From Streptomyces roseifaciens (GTDB lineage Bacteria > Actinomycetota > Actinomycetes > Streptomycetales > Streptomycetaceae): DNA of 64,000 nucleotides. The DNA is taken from NCBI RefSeq assembly GCF_001445655.1, contig NZ_LNBE01000001.1, positions 311,811-375,810 of the forward strand, in the 5' to 3' direction. How positions within the stretch are numbered: the first letter of the stretch is position 1; each line of letters begins with the position of its first letter. The notes beneath the pieces are model-generated. The model saw nothing but the letters and a program-made list of their open reading frames with translations. It did not search any database and was not told where the DNA came from. Positions 26,824 to 36,485 of this stretch are shown piece by piece. The position numbers and the translations under genes were made by a program.

Positions 26824-27369
26824 GTGATCATCTGGGTCAACGGACCGTTCGGCGGCGGCAAGACCACCACGGCGCAGCTCCTGCACCAGAAGCTCGACGG
26901 CAGCCTCGTCTTCGACCCCGAGGAGGTCGGCTTCATGCTCCGCAGCATCCTCCCCGGGCGTGAGAAGGACTTCCAGGACCTCGCCCCCTGGCGCCCCCTC
27001 GTCGCCGCCACCGCGCTCGAGCTCCACGCCTTCAACGACGGGCGCCCCCTCATCGCCCCCATGACCCTGCTCAACCGCCCCTACGCCCACGAGATCTTCA
27101 CCCGCATCCAGGCCACCGGAATCCCCCTGCACCACCTGCTCGTCCACGTAGATACCGACGTCCTGACCCAGCGCATCGCCGGCAGCCGGGAGTTCCCCGA
27201 CGACGAGGAGCGTAGCGAGAAGGTCCGCAACTTCCGGCGCCGCAAGATTGACGCCTACGCCGAGGCCTGCACCAGCTGGCTCGCCCGTGAAGCCGAGGTC
27301 ATCAACGCCAGCCACCTCACCCCCGAGCAGGTCGCCGAGCAGGCCCTCAAGCTCCTGGACCTTCCATGA
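26824..27369 (+). CDS. P-loop kinase-like (AAA/zeta-toxin-like) protein
   Basis: 181 residues from GTG 26824. The Walker A motif is GPFGGGKTTTAQ at residues 6-17; HVDTDVLTQRIAGSRE fits the lid region of small-molecule kinases, and RNFRRRKIDAYAEAC follows. Proteins of this shape phosphorylate small molecules or nucleotides; some are related to zeta toxins or chloramphenicol phosphotransferase. The target is unknown. Its TGA overlaps the ATG of the next gene (ATGA). Confidence 0.75.
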   Translation: MIIWVNGPFGGGKTTTAQLLHQKLDGSLVFDPEEVGFMLRSILPGREKDFQDLAPWRPLVAATALELHAFNDGRPLIAPMTLLNRPYAHEIFTRIQATGIPLHHLLVHVDTDVLTQRIAGSREFPDDEERSEKVRNFRRRKIDAYAEACTSWLAREAEVINASHLTPEQVAEQALKLLDLP

Positions 27370-28234
27370 CCGCCCAGCGCACGGACGCGATAGCGCGCCT
27401 CGCCGGACCGGCCACCGTCATCGCCGACCACAGCTGTCCCGGCACCTCCACCACCGTCCTGCGACTGCGCACCCCCGGCGGCAGTCAGCTGATCCTCAAG
27501 ACCAACACCAACGAGGAGACCTTTCGCCGCGAGCTGTACGCCCTCACCCACTGGGCGCCGGCCCTCCATCCGCACGCCCCCCGCCTCCTGGACGCCGACG
27601 AGGAGCAGCGCCACCTGCTGATGACCGCCGTCGCTGGACAGTCGGTCAACACCCTCTCCCTGCCTCCGGGCGAGGCTCGGCAGGTGTACCGACAGGCAGG
27701 CTGGCTCATGCGCGCGCTCCACGAAGCCGCACTCCCCACCGTCCTGATCGACGCGCTGCCTACATCCGGCACCAGCTCGCCGACGGCACCGAACCTCTTA
27801 CCGCCGCGGAGGCCACGCTCGCCCTCGAGGCTCTTGTCCTGCTCGAGGAACTCCAGCCCTGGCCCGCCGTTCCCTCCCACCTCGACTTCACCTCCCGCAA
27901 CCTCCTGTGGGAACCAGGCCTACCCGCTTCACGGACACCCCAGCTTGGCGTCATCGACTTCGAAACCAGCCGCTACGAGGCCGCCGGCCGCGACTTCCTG
28001 CGCATCACCCAGCGGACCCTGCGGATCAATCACGACCTCCGCCACGCATTCTTCAGCGGCTACGGACGCAACCCGACCCCCCAGGAGCACTACCTGATGC
28101 AGATCTGCGGCGGCGCCGACGCCGCTGCCATCGCCGTCAGCGCCACCAAGGCGGGTAACAACGCCTTCGCCGCCGAGGCGCAAGGCGTTCTCCATGATGC
28201 GCTGCGCCGATGGCCACCCGACCGGCCGGACTGA
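27366..28234 (+). pseudogene. APH-type phosphotransferase, one frameshift
   Basis: The first part from ATG 27366 contains the N-lobe (TTVLRLRTPGGSQLILKTNT with the ATP-binding Lys). At about 27757 the frame is lost by one base and resumes as AYIRHQLADGTEPLTAAEAT. The C-lobe has the catalytic loop PSHLDFTSRNLLW (Asp base, Asn) and the metal motif GVIDFE. If the single indel were repaired the enzyme would be complete. Such kinases phosphorylate antibiotics or metabolites. Last gene of the regulator-GNAT-kinase set; a terminator follows. Confidence 0.8.
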
Positions 28235-28251
28235 TTCCCGACCTTCCCCGG

Positions 28252-28285
28252 ATGCTTCCTTGGGTCTGTACGCCCAAGGGAGCAT
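28252..28285 (+). terminator. Stem-loop terminator
   Basis: 28252-28264 (atgcttccttggg) pairs with 28273-28285 with one G-T pair and an eight-base loop; followed by a short T-rich run. It ends the GNAT-kinase-APH set. Confidence 0.75.
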
Positions 28286-28471
28286 TCACTTCTTTGGGGG
28301 GATTGACGGTCCGTTGCTTACCTTGAGTTTTAACCTCCACCCGGTTATCAGGAGGCGCTGGGTGGCGTGAGCGGCTATGAGCAGGTCCGGCTGTGGTGGA
28401 CCAAAAGCGGGCCGGCTTGGTGATGACGGCCGCCGTCGAGGCCCCGCGCAGGGGCCCGACAGCGAGTGACG

Positions 28472-29323
28472 TCAGGCGGACCGGCTGACGTCGTCGAAGT
28501 CGGTGGAGGCCGACAGCTCGGCCCATGCCAGCATGTCGCGCTCGAAGGTATCGCGTCCGGCCTGGACGAGCCGAAGCGCGTCGGTGCCGAGCAGCAGGCG
28601 CGTCGGCGGCTGGTCGGCCGCCACGATCTGCAGCACCGCGGCCGCGGCCTTGTCCGGGTCGCCCGGCTGGCGCCCGTTGCCGTGGACGCGCCGGGCGCGC
28701 AGCGGCTCGAACAGCTCGTCGTAGTCGGCGATCGCACGGGGTGCGCGGGTCATCGAGCGGCCGGCCCAGTCGGTCCGGAAACTGCCCGGCTCGACGGCGG
28801 TGACATGGATGCCGAAATCGGCGACCTCCTTGCCGAGCGTTTCGAGGATGCCCTCCACCGCGAACTTGCTGCCGTGGTAGAAGCTGAGGCCCGGCATGGT
28901 GATCAGCCCGCCCATCGAGGTGACGGCGATGATGTGGCCCGAACGGCGCTCCCGCATGTGCGGCAGCACGGCCTTGATCACCGCCACGGTTCCGTAGACG
29001 TTCACCTCGAACTGACGGCGAAGGTCATCCATCGACGACTCCTCGAAGAGGCCGTCATGGCCGTACCCGGCGTTGGCGACGAGTACGTCGACCGGGCCCA
29101 GGTCGCGCTCGGTCTCGTTCACGACCGTGTCCACCGCGTCGTGGTCGGTCACGTCCAGGATGCGGGCGTGCGCGTCGCCGGCGAGCGCCTCAAAGGCCCG
29201 TGCGTCGGCGGGCGTGCGCACCGTGCCCACCACCCGGTGGCCCGCGGCCAGCGCCGCGCACGCGAGTGCGCGACCCAGGCCGGTGCTGACGCCGGTGATC
29301 AGGAATGTCTTGGTGTCCGACAC
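28472..29323 (-). CDS. SDR-family oxidoreductase
   Basis: 283 residues from GTG 29323. TFLITGVSTGLGRALA holds the TGxxxGxG nucleotide site, VLVANAGYG the NAG motif, and the catalytic Ser/Tyr/Lys are in TSMGGLITMPGLSFYHGSKF. These classical short-chain dehydrogenases use NAD(P)H on alcohols or ketones. The frame is open 25 codons further upstream but those residues do not fit the family. It is divergent from an HTH gene 205 bases away, a typical arrangement in which the regulator controls the SDR. Confidence 0.9.
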   Translation of the reverse strand: MSDTKTFLITGVSTGLGRALACAALAAGHRVVGTVRTPADARAFEALAGDAHARILDVTDHDAVDTVVNETERDLGPVDVLVANAGYGHDGLFEESSMDDLRRQFEVNVYGTVAVIKAVLPHMRERRSGHIIAVTSMGGLITMPGLSFYHGSKFAVEGILETLGKEVADFGIHVTAVEPGSFRTDWAGRSMTRAPRAIADYDELFEPLRARRVHGNGRQPGDPDKAAAAVLQIVAADQPPTRLLLGTDALRLVQAGRDTFERDMLAWAELSASTDFDDVSRSA

Positions 29324-29528
29324 AGGAGTTCCCTTCGTGAGATACGAACAGAGGCCTACCGGGGCGGTTGGGCCCCGGTCGGTCTCGACACGTTCCACTT
29401 CAGCACCGGAATCGGCTGCTGATCGCCTTCCGGGGGGTCCGCTTCACCCCGGGGACAGCCGGACCGGGGGACTGCCAGTCCCCCCTTTCGCGGGCCGTCG
29501 GGGCGATCTTGGGCCTATCGTGAACGGC

Positions 29529-30404
29529 ATGGACCGCAACACAGCTCTCGGTGAGTTCCTCCGCTCCCGGCGGGCACGGATCACCCCGCGCCAAGCGGGC
29601 CTGTCCGACGACGGCGGCACTCGGCGAGTGCCAGGACTGCGCCGCGAAGAGATCGCGCAACTGGCGGGCGTGAGCGTCGACTACTACGTACGCCTGGAAC
29701 GCGGACGCCGACTGAACGTCTCCGAGACCGTGCTGGACGCCATCTCCCGCGCCCTACGCCTCGACCCCGTCGAACGCACCCATCTCTTCCAACTCGCCAA
29801 GCCCGCCGCAGGCAGACCCCGCCGCACGGCGACGCGCCCGCAGCCGGTCCGCCCGGGGCTGCGCGACCTGCTCCGGATCCTCGAGCACACCCCCGCCCTT
29901 GTCCTGGGCCGGCGACTGGACGTACTTGCGTCCAACCCGATGGCACGCGCGCTGCTCACCGACTTCGACGCGCTGCCGCACCGCGAGCGGAACCTGGTGC
30001 GGTTCATGTTCTGCGACGAGACCGCCCGCTCGCTGTATACCCACTGGGACACCCACGCCCAGGACATTGTCGCCTCGCTCAGGCGCGACGCCGGACGCCA
30101 TCCCCACGATCCGCTGCTGGCCGAACTCGTCGGCGAACTCTCGATCACGGACGAGGACTTCCGCCGCTGGTGGGCCGACCAGAACGTGTATCGGCACACG
30201 CATGGCACCAAACACTTCCACCACCCGATCGCCGGCCCGCTCACCCTCCAATACGAGTCCCTCACCCTGCCCGCCGACCCGGACCAGCGGCTGAGTGTCT
30301 ACACCGCCGAGGCAGGCTCCAGCTCCGAAGAGGCGCTTCGGCTACTGGCCGCGTGGATACGGCAGCCCGAGACCTCGCACGAGCAGCAGCACGCAGATCA
30401 TTAG
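29529..30404 (+). CDS. XRE regulator with MmyB-like ligand domain
   Basis: 291 residues. N-terminal HTH at residues ~25-80 includes VPGLRREEIAQLAGVSVDYY and RLERGRRLNVSETVLDAISR. The rest (ALVLGRRLDVLASNPMARAL, YTHWDTHAQDIVASLRRDAG, HFHHPIAGPLTLQYESLTLP) is the MmyB ligand-binding domain, which is thought to bind fatty-acid-like ligands. A GTG at 29520 is an alternative start. Divergent from the SDR gene and probably its repressor. Confidence 0.85.
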   Translation: MDRNTALGEFLRSRRARITPRQAGLSDDGGTRRVPGLRREEIAQLAGVSVDYYVRLERGRRLNVSETVLDAISRALRLDPVERTHLFQLAKPAAGRPRRTATRPQPVRPGLRDLLRILEHTPALVLGRRLDVLASNPMARALLTDFDALPHRERNLVRFMFCDETARSLYTHWDTHAQDIVASLRRDAGRHPHDPLLAELVGELSITDEDFRRWWADQNVYRHTHGTKHFHHPIAGPLTLQYESLTLPADPDQRLSVYTAEAGSSSEEALRLLAAWIRQPETSHEQQHADH

Positions 30405-30595
30405 ACGCCCGGGTCCGCGAGGAGCGGTCGGCCATCGTGGCTGCGCCCCATGAGCTGGGATGGGCGATATGGAACACCGCAGACCTTGCGCACACCCCAC
30501 TGCCGGTGCCCCGACACCCTCGTCGAGGGGAAGAACCAGGATTGAGAGCAATGCGACCTGCCCCTTCGTGCCGCGCAGCAACTCTCAACACGTAG

Positions 30596-32264
30596 TCAGA
30601 GGTTAAAGCTCGAGGTCAGCTTGTTCCTTATGGTCGGCCCCGGCCGTGTGGTCACTCTTTGGAGTGATCGCAGGGTATGGGGGCGACCTTCCTCGTGATC
30701 CTGAACTCTGCGACGAGATGCAGGAGTTCACAAGGAAGGCCGTGGGATGAGTGTGCTGGTGCGTGCTGGCGAACGGGACGCGTTCGCGGAACTGTCACGC
30801 ATTCGGACGGCCTTCTACGGGTGTCTGTCCGCGCGGGCGGACGCGTTCTTCGAACTCGCCGACGCGCTGCTGTGCGCGGACGGGCCGACTCGGACGCCGG
30901 TGGAGCTGTCACTGCTGGCCGAACACCAGCGTGGTTACGGCTCTCTGTACGGGGCCTTGAACCACGGCCGGCTCGACACCGATGCCTTATGTGACCTGCT
31001 GATATCCCTGCCTCTGCCACGGTTCGGCGGACGAATCGTGCTCACCGTGGACGTCTCCCCGTGGCTGCGGTCAGACGCCGCCTGCTCGCCGGAGCGGCTG
31101 TTCTGCCTGGCCCACGGTCGCAACGGCCGCTCATCGGACCACGTGGTGCCAGGCTGGCCGTACTCGTTCGTCGCCGCGCTCACTACGGACCGCACCTCGT
31201 GGACGCAGGTCCTGGACGTGGTGCGGCTGGGGCCCGCCGACGACGACGCGGCCGTCACCGCCGGCCAGCTGCGGACCGTGGTCGAGCGCCTGGTCACGGC
31301 CGGCCAGTGGCGGCGCGGCGACCGGAATATCCTCGTCGTGATGGACGCGGGCTACGACGTGATGCGCCTGGCCTGGATGCTGCGCGACCTGCCCGTCGAG
31401 CTGGTCGGGCGCCTACGGTCGGACCGAGTCCTGCGGCTGCCGAAGCCGCCGCGCGTCTACGACCCCAAGGGCGGCCGGCCGCCCAAACACGGACCGCAGT
31501 TCCGTCTCGCGAAGCCGGAGACCTGGCCCGAGCCGGCGGTAGTGACCATGAACGACACACCCCGCACGGCAAGGCCGAGGCCCGCGCGTGGGACCGGGTC
31601 CATCCCCGGCTCACCCACCGCTCGGCCTGGATCGACCTGGACGGCGAACTCCCCGTGGTCGAGGGCACGTTGATCCGCCTCAAAGTCGATCACCTGCCCG
31701 GTGACCGTGACGCACCACCGGTCTGGCTGTGGTCCTCGGCCACCGGAGCGAGGCCGGCCGACGTTGACTTCATCTGGTCGTGCTACCTGCGCAGATTCGA
31801 CCTGGAGCACACGTTTCGCCTGTTCAAGCAGTCCCTGGGATGGGCCCGCCCGCGGCTACGCGATCCGCAGGCGGCGGACCGCTGGACGTGGATCGTCATC
31901 GTCGCGCACACCCAGCTTCGCCTCGCCGTCCCTCTCACCACCGACCAGCGCAAGCCCTGGGAGAAGACCACCCGCCCCGGCACCGCGCTCACCCCCACCC
32001 GCGTCCGGCGCGGCTTCAGGAACATCCGCCCCCACCTCGGCAGTCCGGCCCGTGCACCCAAACCCACCCGGCCGGGACCAGGACGACCACCCGGCTACAA
32101 GAACCAGCACCCCGCCACCCGCTACGACGTGGGCAAAACCGTCAAGCGACCCGAGACGCTGATCGAACGCGACCGAAACAGACCGCAGCGATCACGACCA
32201 TGAATACAGAAAGTGACCCCCCGATGTTAAGAAACAAGCTTACTAGCTGTGCTTAATCCCCTGA
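30596..32264 (+). mobile_element. IS element with imperfect ~35-bp inverted repeats
   Basis: The left end begins tcagaggttaaagc (30596) and contains agcttgttccttat. The right end, read on the opposite strand from 32264, begins tcaggggattaagc and contains aagcttgtttcttaa. They align with a few mismatches and one gap. Between them is one transposase frame pair. No clear target duplication was found. The element is about 1.67 kb and its transposase is frameshifted. Confidence 0.65.
30747..32203 (+). pseudogene. NF041680/IS701-like transposase, frameshifted
   Basis: Starts MSVLVRAGERDAFAELSRIR. RIVLTVDVSPWLRSDAACSP carries the first catalytic Asp, NILVVMDAGYDVMRLAWML the second, and YLRRFDLEHTFRLFKQSLGW the Glu region. 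Frame 1 covers the first 275 residues; at about 31560 a one-base change moves the reading to HGKAEARAWDRVHPRLTHRS, which continues to the stop at 32203. Apart from this indel the roughly 485-residue protein is complete. Confidence 0.8.
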
Positions 32265-32480
32265 TCTGTGACGCGCGGTGACGGTTGACAGAGTCGTTCA
32301 GGGATGCGTCGGAACCGGACTCGCGTTCGGGCCGAACTGGGATGGTTCGTATGCGAAGGGGTGCTCTTCCGGTCGTTCGTGGTGACCTTGGGGTGGTCGG
32401 CGGACTCTGCGAGTAGGTGCGGGCCGGGGTTCCTGCGGCCGGTGGAGCGTCGGCCCTCCGGCCCGCCTGGGGAGGGCACC

Positions 32481-33416
32481 GTGTCCGAGACGATCGGCAG
32501 TGTGCCGTGTGAGCGATTCGAGGTTCTGGTGGACCGGTCGGTGGAGCTGGTCCGGGTGATGTCGGGGTGCCAGTTCTCGCTGGGGGACGTCGCGCTGGAG
32601 ATCGCTTCGCTGCGTTCCCACGGCGGGGACATGACGCTGGGCGAGGACGAGCTCGGGGTGGAGGGCGCCTTACGTGAGTTCGCCCAGGCGATCGGGCTCT
32701 CCTTCCATACCGTGCGCACGTATCGGTGGGTGGCCGCGCGGTGGCCGAAGGACCAGCGGCAGGAGGGGGTGTCCTTCGAAGTGCACCGGATTCTGGCGTC
32801 GGCGCCGGACGCGTACGAGCTCATCAAGAGTCCGCCGGTCAATGAGCGGACGGGCCGCAGCCAGTGGAGCGGGGACGCGGCGAAGCGGGCCGCGGGCTGG
32901 TCGACCGCGACGCCGGTGACGGTGGAGGAGAAGGTCGAAGCCATCCGGGACCTCGCGGCCGACGAGACGGTGGCGGCCCTGGCGGCCTGTGATCTGCTGC
33001 GCCGGCCGGAGGTGGCTTTCAAGGCGATGCAGGACCGGCAGGCCAGGGATCTGGTGAACCACGCCCAGTTCGACCAGGCCGAGTTCGTCGAGGACGAGGG
33101 CGAGGAGGACTGGTGGGATGAGCCCGAGGCCGAGGACGACGGGGGCGGGGACGACTGTGATCCGGCCCGGATCGTGCGGGGCTTCCACCGGGCGATGGAG
33201 TTCACCGACCTGATCGGGGTCTGCCAGGGATTTGTTGCCGGGGCGAGCCGGCTGGTGCCGAAGCTGCGCGGCCGGGAGTTCACCGAGTCGCAGCTTGGTC
33301 TCGTGACGCGGCAGCTGGAGAAGGTCAGGGCGAGGGCCGACTGGATCGAGACGGCGGTTTCCACGGGCAGGGTGGATCTGGATGAGGCCCTGGCCGAGCT
33401 GCTGCGGGGCCAGTAG
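32481..33416 (+). CDS. DUF6192 family protein
   Basis: 311 residues from GTG 32481 (GGAGGG five bases upstream); longer in-frame starts lack support. It matches the Streptomyces DUF6192 family along its length: RFEVLVDRSVELVRVMSGCQ, FSLGDVALEIASLR, the HTH-like FAQAIGLSFHTVRTYRWVAA, and LVPKLRGREFTESQLGLVTR. An acidic stretch (EDEGEEDWWDEPEAEDD) lies at about residues 210-230. Probably DNA-binding. RacP follows after 2 bases and a transposase 2 bases after that. Confidence 0.85.
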   Translation: MSETIGSVPCERFEVLVDRSVELVRVMSGCQFSLGDVALEIASLRSHGGDMTLGEDELGVEGALREFAQAIGLSFHTVRTYRWVAARWPKDQRQEGVSFEVHRILASAPDAYELIKSPPVNERTGRSQWSGDAAKRAAGWSTATPVTVEEKVEAIRDLAADETVAALAACDLLRRPEVAFKAMQDRQARDLVNHAQFDQAEFVEDEGEEDWWDEPEAEDDGGGDDCDPARIVRGFHRAMEFTDLIGVCQGFVAGASRLVPKLRGREFTESQLGLVTRQLEKVRARADWIETAVSTGRVDLDEALAELLRGQ

Positions 33417-33418
33417 CC

Positions 33419-33835
33419 ATGAGGCGGCGGGCGGGACAGCCCGCTCATGGGCACGGAAACGCGGTCCGCAAGGCCCTGCTGGAGGCCAGCCCGGCCGGGC
33501 TGTCACTGAAGCAGCTGGTGAAGGCCACCCGGCGGACGCCGGCGCAGGTGTGGACGGGCATCCGGTTCCTGCGGAAGGTCGCGGTCAAGGCCGATCTGCC
33601 GCCCGTGACCTATAGCCGTGTCGAAGGCTTCCAGCTGTCTGAGCAGCCTGAGGTCTGGATCGCTTATGAACGGGCGGTCTTCCGGGCCGAGCTGCACCGC
33701 ATCACGAACTTCATCGCCGGGATCGTCGCCCCGCACGCCAAGAAGGCCCCTGAGGATGAGTGGGCGCGCCTGGTCCTCGACCAGCTCGGCGGCGTCAAGG
33801 CCACCCTCGAAGTTCTCACCCGCATGGAACGCTGA
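33419..33835 (+). CDS. RacP-family HTH protein
   Basis: 138 residues from ATG 33419, two bases after the DUF6192 stop. LSLKQLVKATRRTPAQVWTG is a winged-helix motif; PEVWIAYERAVFRAELHRIT and LVLDQLGGVKATLEVLTRM match Streptomyces proteins annotated RacP. DUF6192 and RacP are a common adjacent pair. Its role is unknown; the pairing with DUF6192 suggests a two-part DNA-binding unit. The transposase gene starts two bases after its stop. Confidence 0.8.
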   Translation: MRRRAGQPAHGHGNAVRKALLEASPAGLSLKQLVKATRRTPAQVWTGIRFLRKVAVKADLPPVTYSRVEGFQLSEQPEVWIAYERAVFRAELHRITNFIAGIVAPHAKKAPEDEWARLVLDQLGGVKATLEVLTRMER

Positions 33836-33837
33836 TC

Positions 33838-34806
33838 ATGATGCGCACCGCCACTGAGACGCCGGCGGCTCCGGCCATCCGGCCGCGGCACTACCCGAGC
33901 GATACCACGGACGAAGAATGGGCGATCCTGGAGCTGCTGCCGCCGCCGGCCTGCACTCTCCCCTCAGGGGGAAGGCCGGAGGCTCACCCGCGGCGCAATG
34001 TGGTCGATGCCATCAGATATGTCAATGACAACGGCTGCAAGTGGCGTTCCGTCCCCGTCGACTTCGGTGTTCCCTGGCGCACCGTTTTCGGGTTCTTCCA
34101 GCGCTGGCGGGACAGCGGCGTCCTCGCTCGCATCCACAGCGAGCTCCACCAGAGGGTCCGCCTCCACGACGGGCTCAACCCCCGGACGGTCGCGGTGATC
34201 CTGGACTCCCAGTCCGTCAAAGGCGCCGAGACGGTGGGAGCCGCCACCCGCGGCTACGACGCCGGGAAGAAAATCAATGGCCGCAAGCGGCACCTGGCCG
34301 TTGACATGCGCGGCATGCCCCTGACGTTCATGGTCGCCCCCGCCACCAACCGCGATGACCAGCCCGCCCGCGACCTCCTCTTCCGCCTCCGCCTCGCCCA
34401 CCCCGAGGTCACCGTCGCCTGGGCCGACTCCGCCTACGGCGGCGAACTCGTCCGCTGGACGAAGTCCTTCCTCAGCATCACCCTCCACACCGTCCCCCGG
34501 CGCAAAGACCAGGACGGCTTCCCCGTCCTCGCGAAACGGTGGCGAGTCGAACGCGCGATCTCGTGGGTCATGCGAGCCCGCAGAAACGTCCGCGACTACG
34601 AGCGGCTCATCTCCCACAGCGAAGCCCACCTGACCTGGACCATGATCACCCTCATGGTCCGTCGCCTCACCCGACCGCCCCGGCCTCCGCGCTCGGAGCC
34701 TCACCCCGTCGAACGACCCGAAGCCGTCGCCAAGCCCAGGCCGATCCGCATCCGGGCCCAGCAGCAGCCACACACCATCCGCCTCGCCCCCACCACCCTC
34801 GCCTGA
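33838..34806 (+). CDS. IS5-family transposase, coupled to RacP
   Basis: 322 residues from ATG 33838 (another ATG is 33841). Intact DDE enzyme: AVILDSQSVKGAETVGAATR (first Asp), VAWADSAYGGELV (second Asp), KRWRVERAISWVMRARRN (Glu). HLAVDMRGMPLTFMVAPATN is typical for IS5. The start lies only two bases after the RacP stop, leaving no room for the terminal repeat and leader usual for an IS. It is thus either inserted exactly at RacP's end or belongs to the same unit. No inverted repeat was found by eye. Confidence 0.85.
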   Translation: MMRTATETPAAPAIRPRHYPSDTTDEEWAILELLPPPACTLPSGGRPEAHPRRNVVDAIRYVNDNGCKWRSVPVDFGVPWRTVFGFFQRWRDSGVLARIHSELHQRVRLHDGLNPRTVAVILDSQSVKGAETVGAATRGYDAGKKINGRKRHLAVDMRGMPLTFMVAPATNRDDQPARDLLFRLRLAHPEVTVAWADSAYGGELVRWTKSFLSITLHTVPRRKDQDGFPVLAKRWRVERAISWVMRARRNVRDYERLISHSEAHLTWTMITLMVRRLTRPPRPPRSEPHPVERPEAVAKPRPIRIRAQQQPHTIRLAPTTLA

Positions 34807-34890
34807 GCCGTTTTCATCAGCCCGGCCTGCCTTGCCGCCATTCCGCCCTGGGCCCGCAGCTGGCCGCCGAGACAGACCCCAGAGGTGTCT

Positions 34891-35103
34891 CTACTTTCCG
34901 TCGGCCTCCGCGAGGGTGCGGGCGACAAGAGCGTTGGCATGGCCGTGCCCCAGGCCGTGTTCGGTCTTGAGCCAGCTGACCAGCTCCATGTGCTTAGACA
35001 GCGGTGACGTACGGATGAGGTTCTTCCACTCGGCTATGGGCCGGCCGTACTTCTTTTCGATCGACGGAAAGTAGCTGGCCGGGCCCTTCACAGGTTCAGT
35101 CAT
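34891..35103 (-). CDS. DUF4287 family protein
   Basis: 70 residues: FPSIEKKYGRPIAEWKNLIR and MELVSWLKTEHGLGHGHANA are hallmark segments of DUF4287, a small helical domain found in many actinomycetes. Function unknown. It is convergent with the transposase gene. Full length for the family. Confidence 0.85.
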   Translation of the reverse strand: MTEPVKGPASYFPSIEKKYGRPIAEWKNLIRTSPLSKHMELVSWLKTEHGLGHGHANALVARTLAEADGK

Positions 35104-35148
35104 AACCGCAGCATGTCACCCACCACTGACAACGCAGCCTGCCGCCCA

Positions 35149-35430
35149 TCACAGAACGTCACAGATCAGCAGTTCTGGCACAGCTAGTTGCGAGGCCAGC
35201 GCCCAACTTTCCAGCGGAGTAAGGCTTCGGCGCAGGGCCTCGATCAGATTGCGGCGCGAGAGGTTGACGACCAGGACGTGGTGGTGCAGCTGGGTGTGGT
35301 TGCCTGCGGTGCGGCACAGGTCGATGACCACGGACAGTGCCGGGCGCTGGCACGGGTCCTTGGCAGAAGTCGCCCACTCCTGACCCTGCGTCGGGGCAGC
35401 GTACTTTCTCTCCGGGAGCCGTAGCGATAA
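35149..35430 (-). pseudogene. Hypothetical protein, probably truncated
   Basis: The frame ends with RRNLIEALRRSLTPLESWAL then PELLICDVL and has a plausible core (ALSVVIDLCRTAGNHTQLHH). No start with a ribosome site can be placed before the frame becomes Arg/Pro-rich upstream. Not recognised. Confidence 0.35.
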
Positions 35431-35523
35431 GGATGTCTCCGGTATCAAGCAGCTCAAGCAGCCCGTGAGGAAGTGAGCCCAGTGAGGACCGAGACGAGCA
35501 GCCCGCCGATGAAAGGGGTGAGG

Positions 35524-36111
35524 ATGAACAGCCCTAAGCCGTGGCCCAGGTGGCCTGTCACTCTCGGCCTTGCAGTCCTCGTACCCCTGATCCTGGCGGG
35601 TTGCGGATGGCTCAACGTGGGCGGGGACGGTCTGCTGATAGCCGCCAGCGTCGTGATCGCCCTGCCCCTCCTGGTCGTGGCCGGCGCCCTGTGCGGAGCC
35701 GGGCCCGGCACCTGTGTGGTGATCCTCGGGTTCGCCTTCGTCCTCTTCGCCGGGCCTGCGATGGACGACTACGTGCTGGATCAGCGCGGCGTTCGGTACG
35801 AGGCCGTGATAGACGACGTCAGCAGCTACCACAGGAAGCACGATACGGGGCATACCTGCACCGTCGTCCGGTCGGACTCCGGACAGAGTCTGACCTACCG
35901 GATCGACGACTCCGACGGTTGCGAGAAGGACTTCGAGCCGGGGCAGCGCGTGACGCTGGTGGTGGATCCCAAGGACTGGCTGGCGACAAGGCTGAGCAGC
36001 AAAGCCAACGGGCTGTCACACGGCATGGCCTGGACCGTTGGGGGGCTGTTGGCGGCCATGGAGGCCTTCATCCTCTACGGTCGGCTACGCCGCCGGCCCC
36101 GCTTCGCCTGA
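35524..36111 (+). CDS. Membrane protein of unknown function
   Basis: 195 residues from ATG 35524 (GGGGTGAGG immediately upstream). Three or four hydrophobic segments: ~12-27, 35-58, 62-78 and one near the C-terminus (SHGMAWTVGGLLAAMEAFIL). Between them is a soluble domain of about 80 residues with two cysteines (GHTCTVVRSD and DDSDGCEKDF) that could form a disulfide outside the cell. Similar proteins are common in Streptomyces but have no assigned role. Confidence 0.7.
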   Translation: MNSPKPWPRWPVTLGLAVLVPLILAGCGWLNVGGDGLLIAASVVIALPLLVVAGALCGAGPGTCVVILGFAFVLFAGPAMDDYVLDQRGVRYEAVIDDVSSYHRKHDTGHTCTVVRSDSGQSLTYRIDDSDGCEKDFEPGQRVTLVVDPKDWLATRLSSKANGLSHGMAWTVGGLLAAMEAFILYGRLRRRPRFA

Positions 36112-36391
36112 TCTGCGGACACACCTTCCGCGTAGAAACTCGTCTTCGCCGGCGACGCCAGCCCCTTCCCGCTGTGCGGGCGCTTCGGCTCCGGCGGCAT
36201 CGAGAAGACCGACTGTCTGAGGGGCCTCGGGCGGGGCGTGCGCGACGCGGGCAGCAGCCCAGCGCCGTGATGCAGAAGGCCGGGCGTCCAGGGTGAGGGC
36301 CGTCACGGTCCAGCAGGCACCCCGGCAGCGTTGAGCCCACGAGCCCCTTCCCACACCAGGCTCTGGGTACCGCATTACGCTAAGGATCGGC

Positions 36392-36484
36392 ATGCGCAGC
36401 GACCTCGCCCCCTTCAAAGCCCGCGGCCTGCGCTGCGTGGCCGAGCTCGACCAACGCGGCCGCGACTTCCTCGCCAGCCCTTGA
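36392..36484 (+). pseudogene. Short coding remnant, 30 codons
   Basis: ATG 36392 reads MRSDLAPFKARGLRCVAELD and QRGRDFLASP to a stop. Codon use is gene-like. It may be the start of a gene cut short; the convergent fragment's stop is two bases away. Confidence 0.25.
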
Positions 36485-36485
36485 G

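Noticed and set aside
35541..36296. Arg-rich plus-strand ORF overlapping the membrane protein
   Set aside because: Composition and overlap mark it as a shadow of the real gene in another frame.
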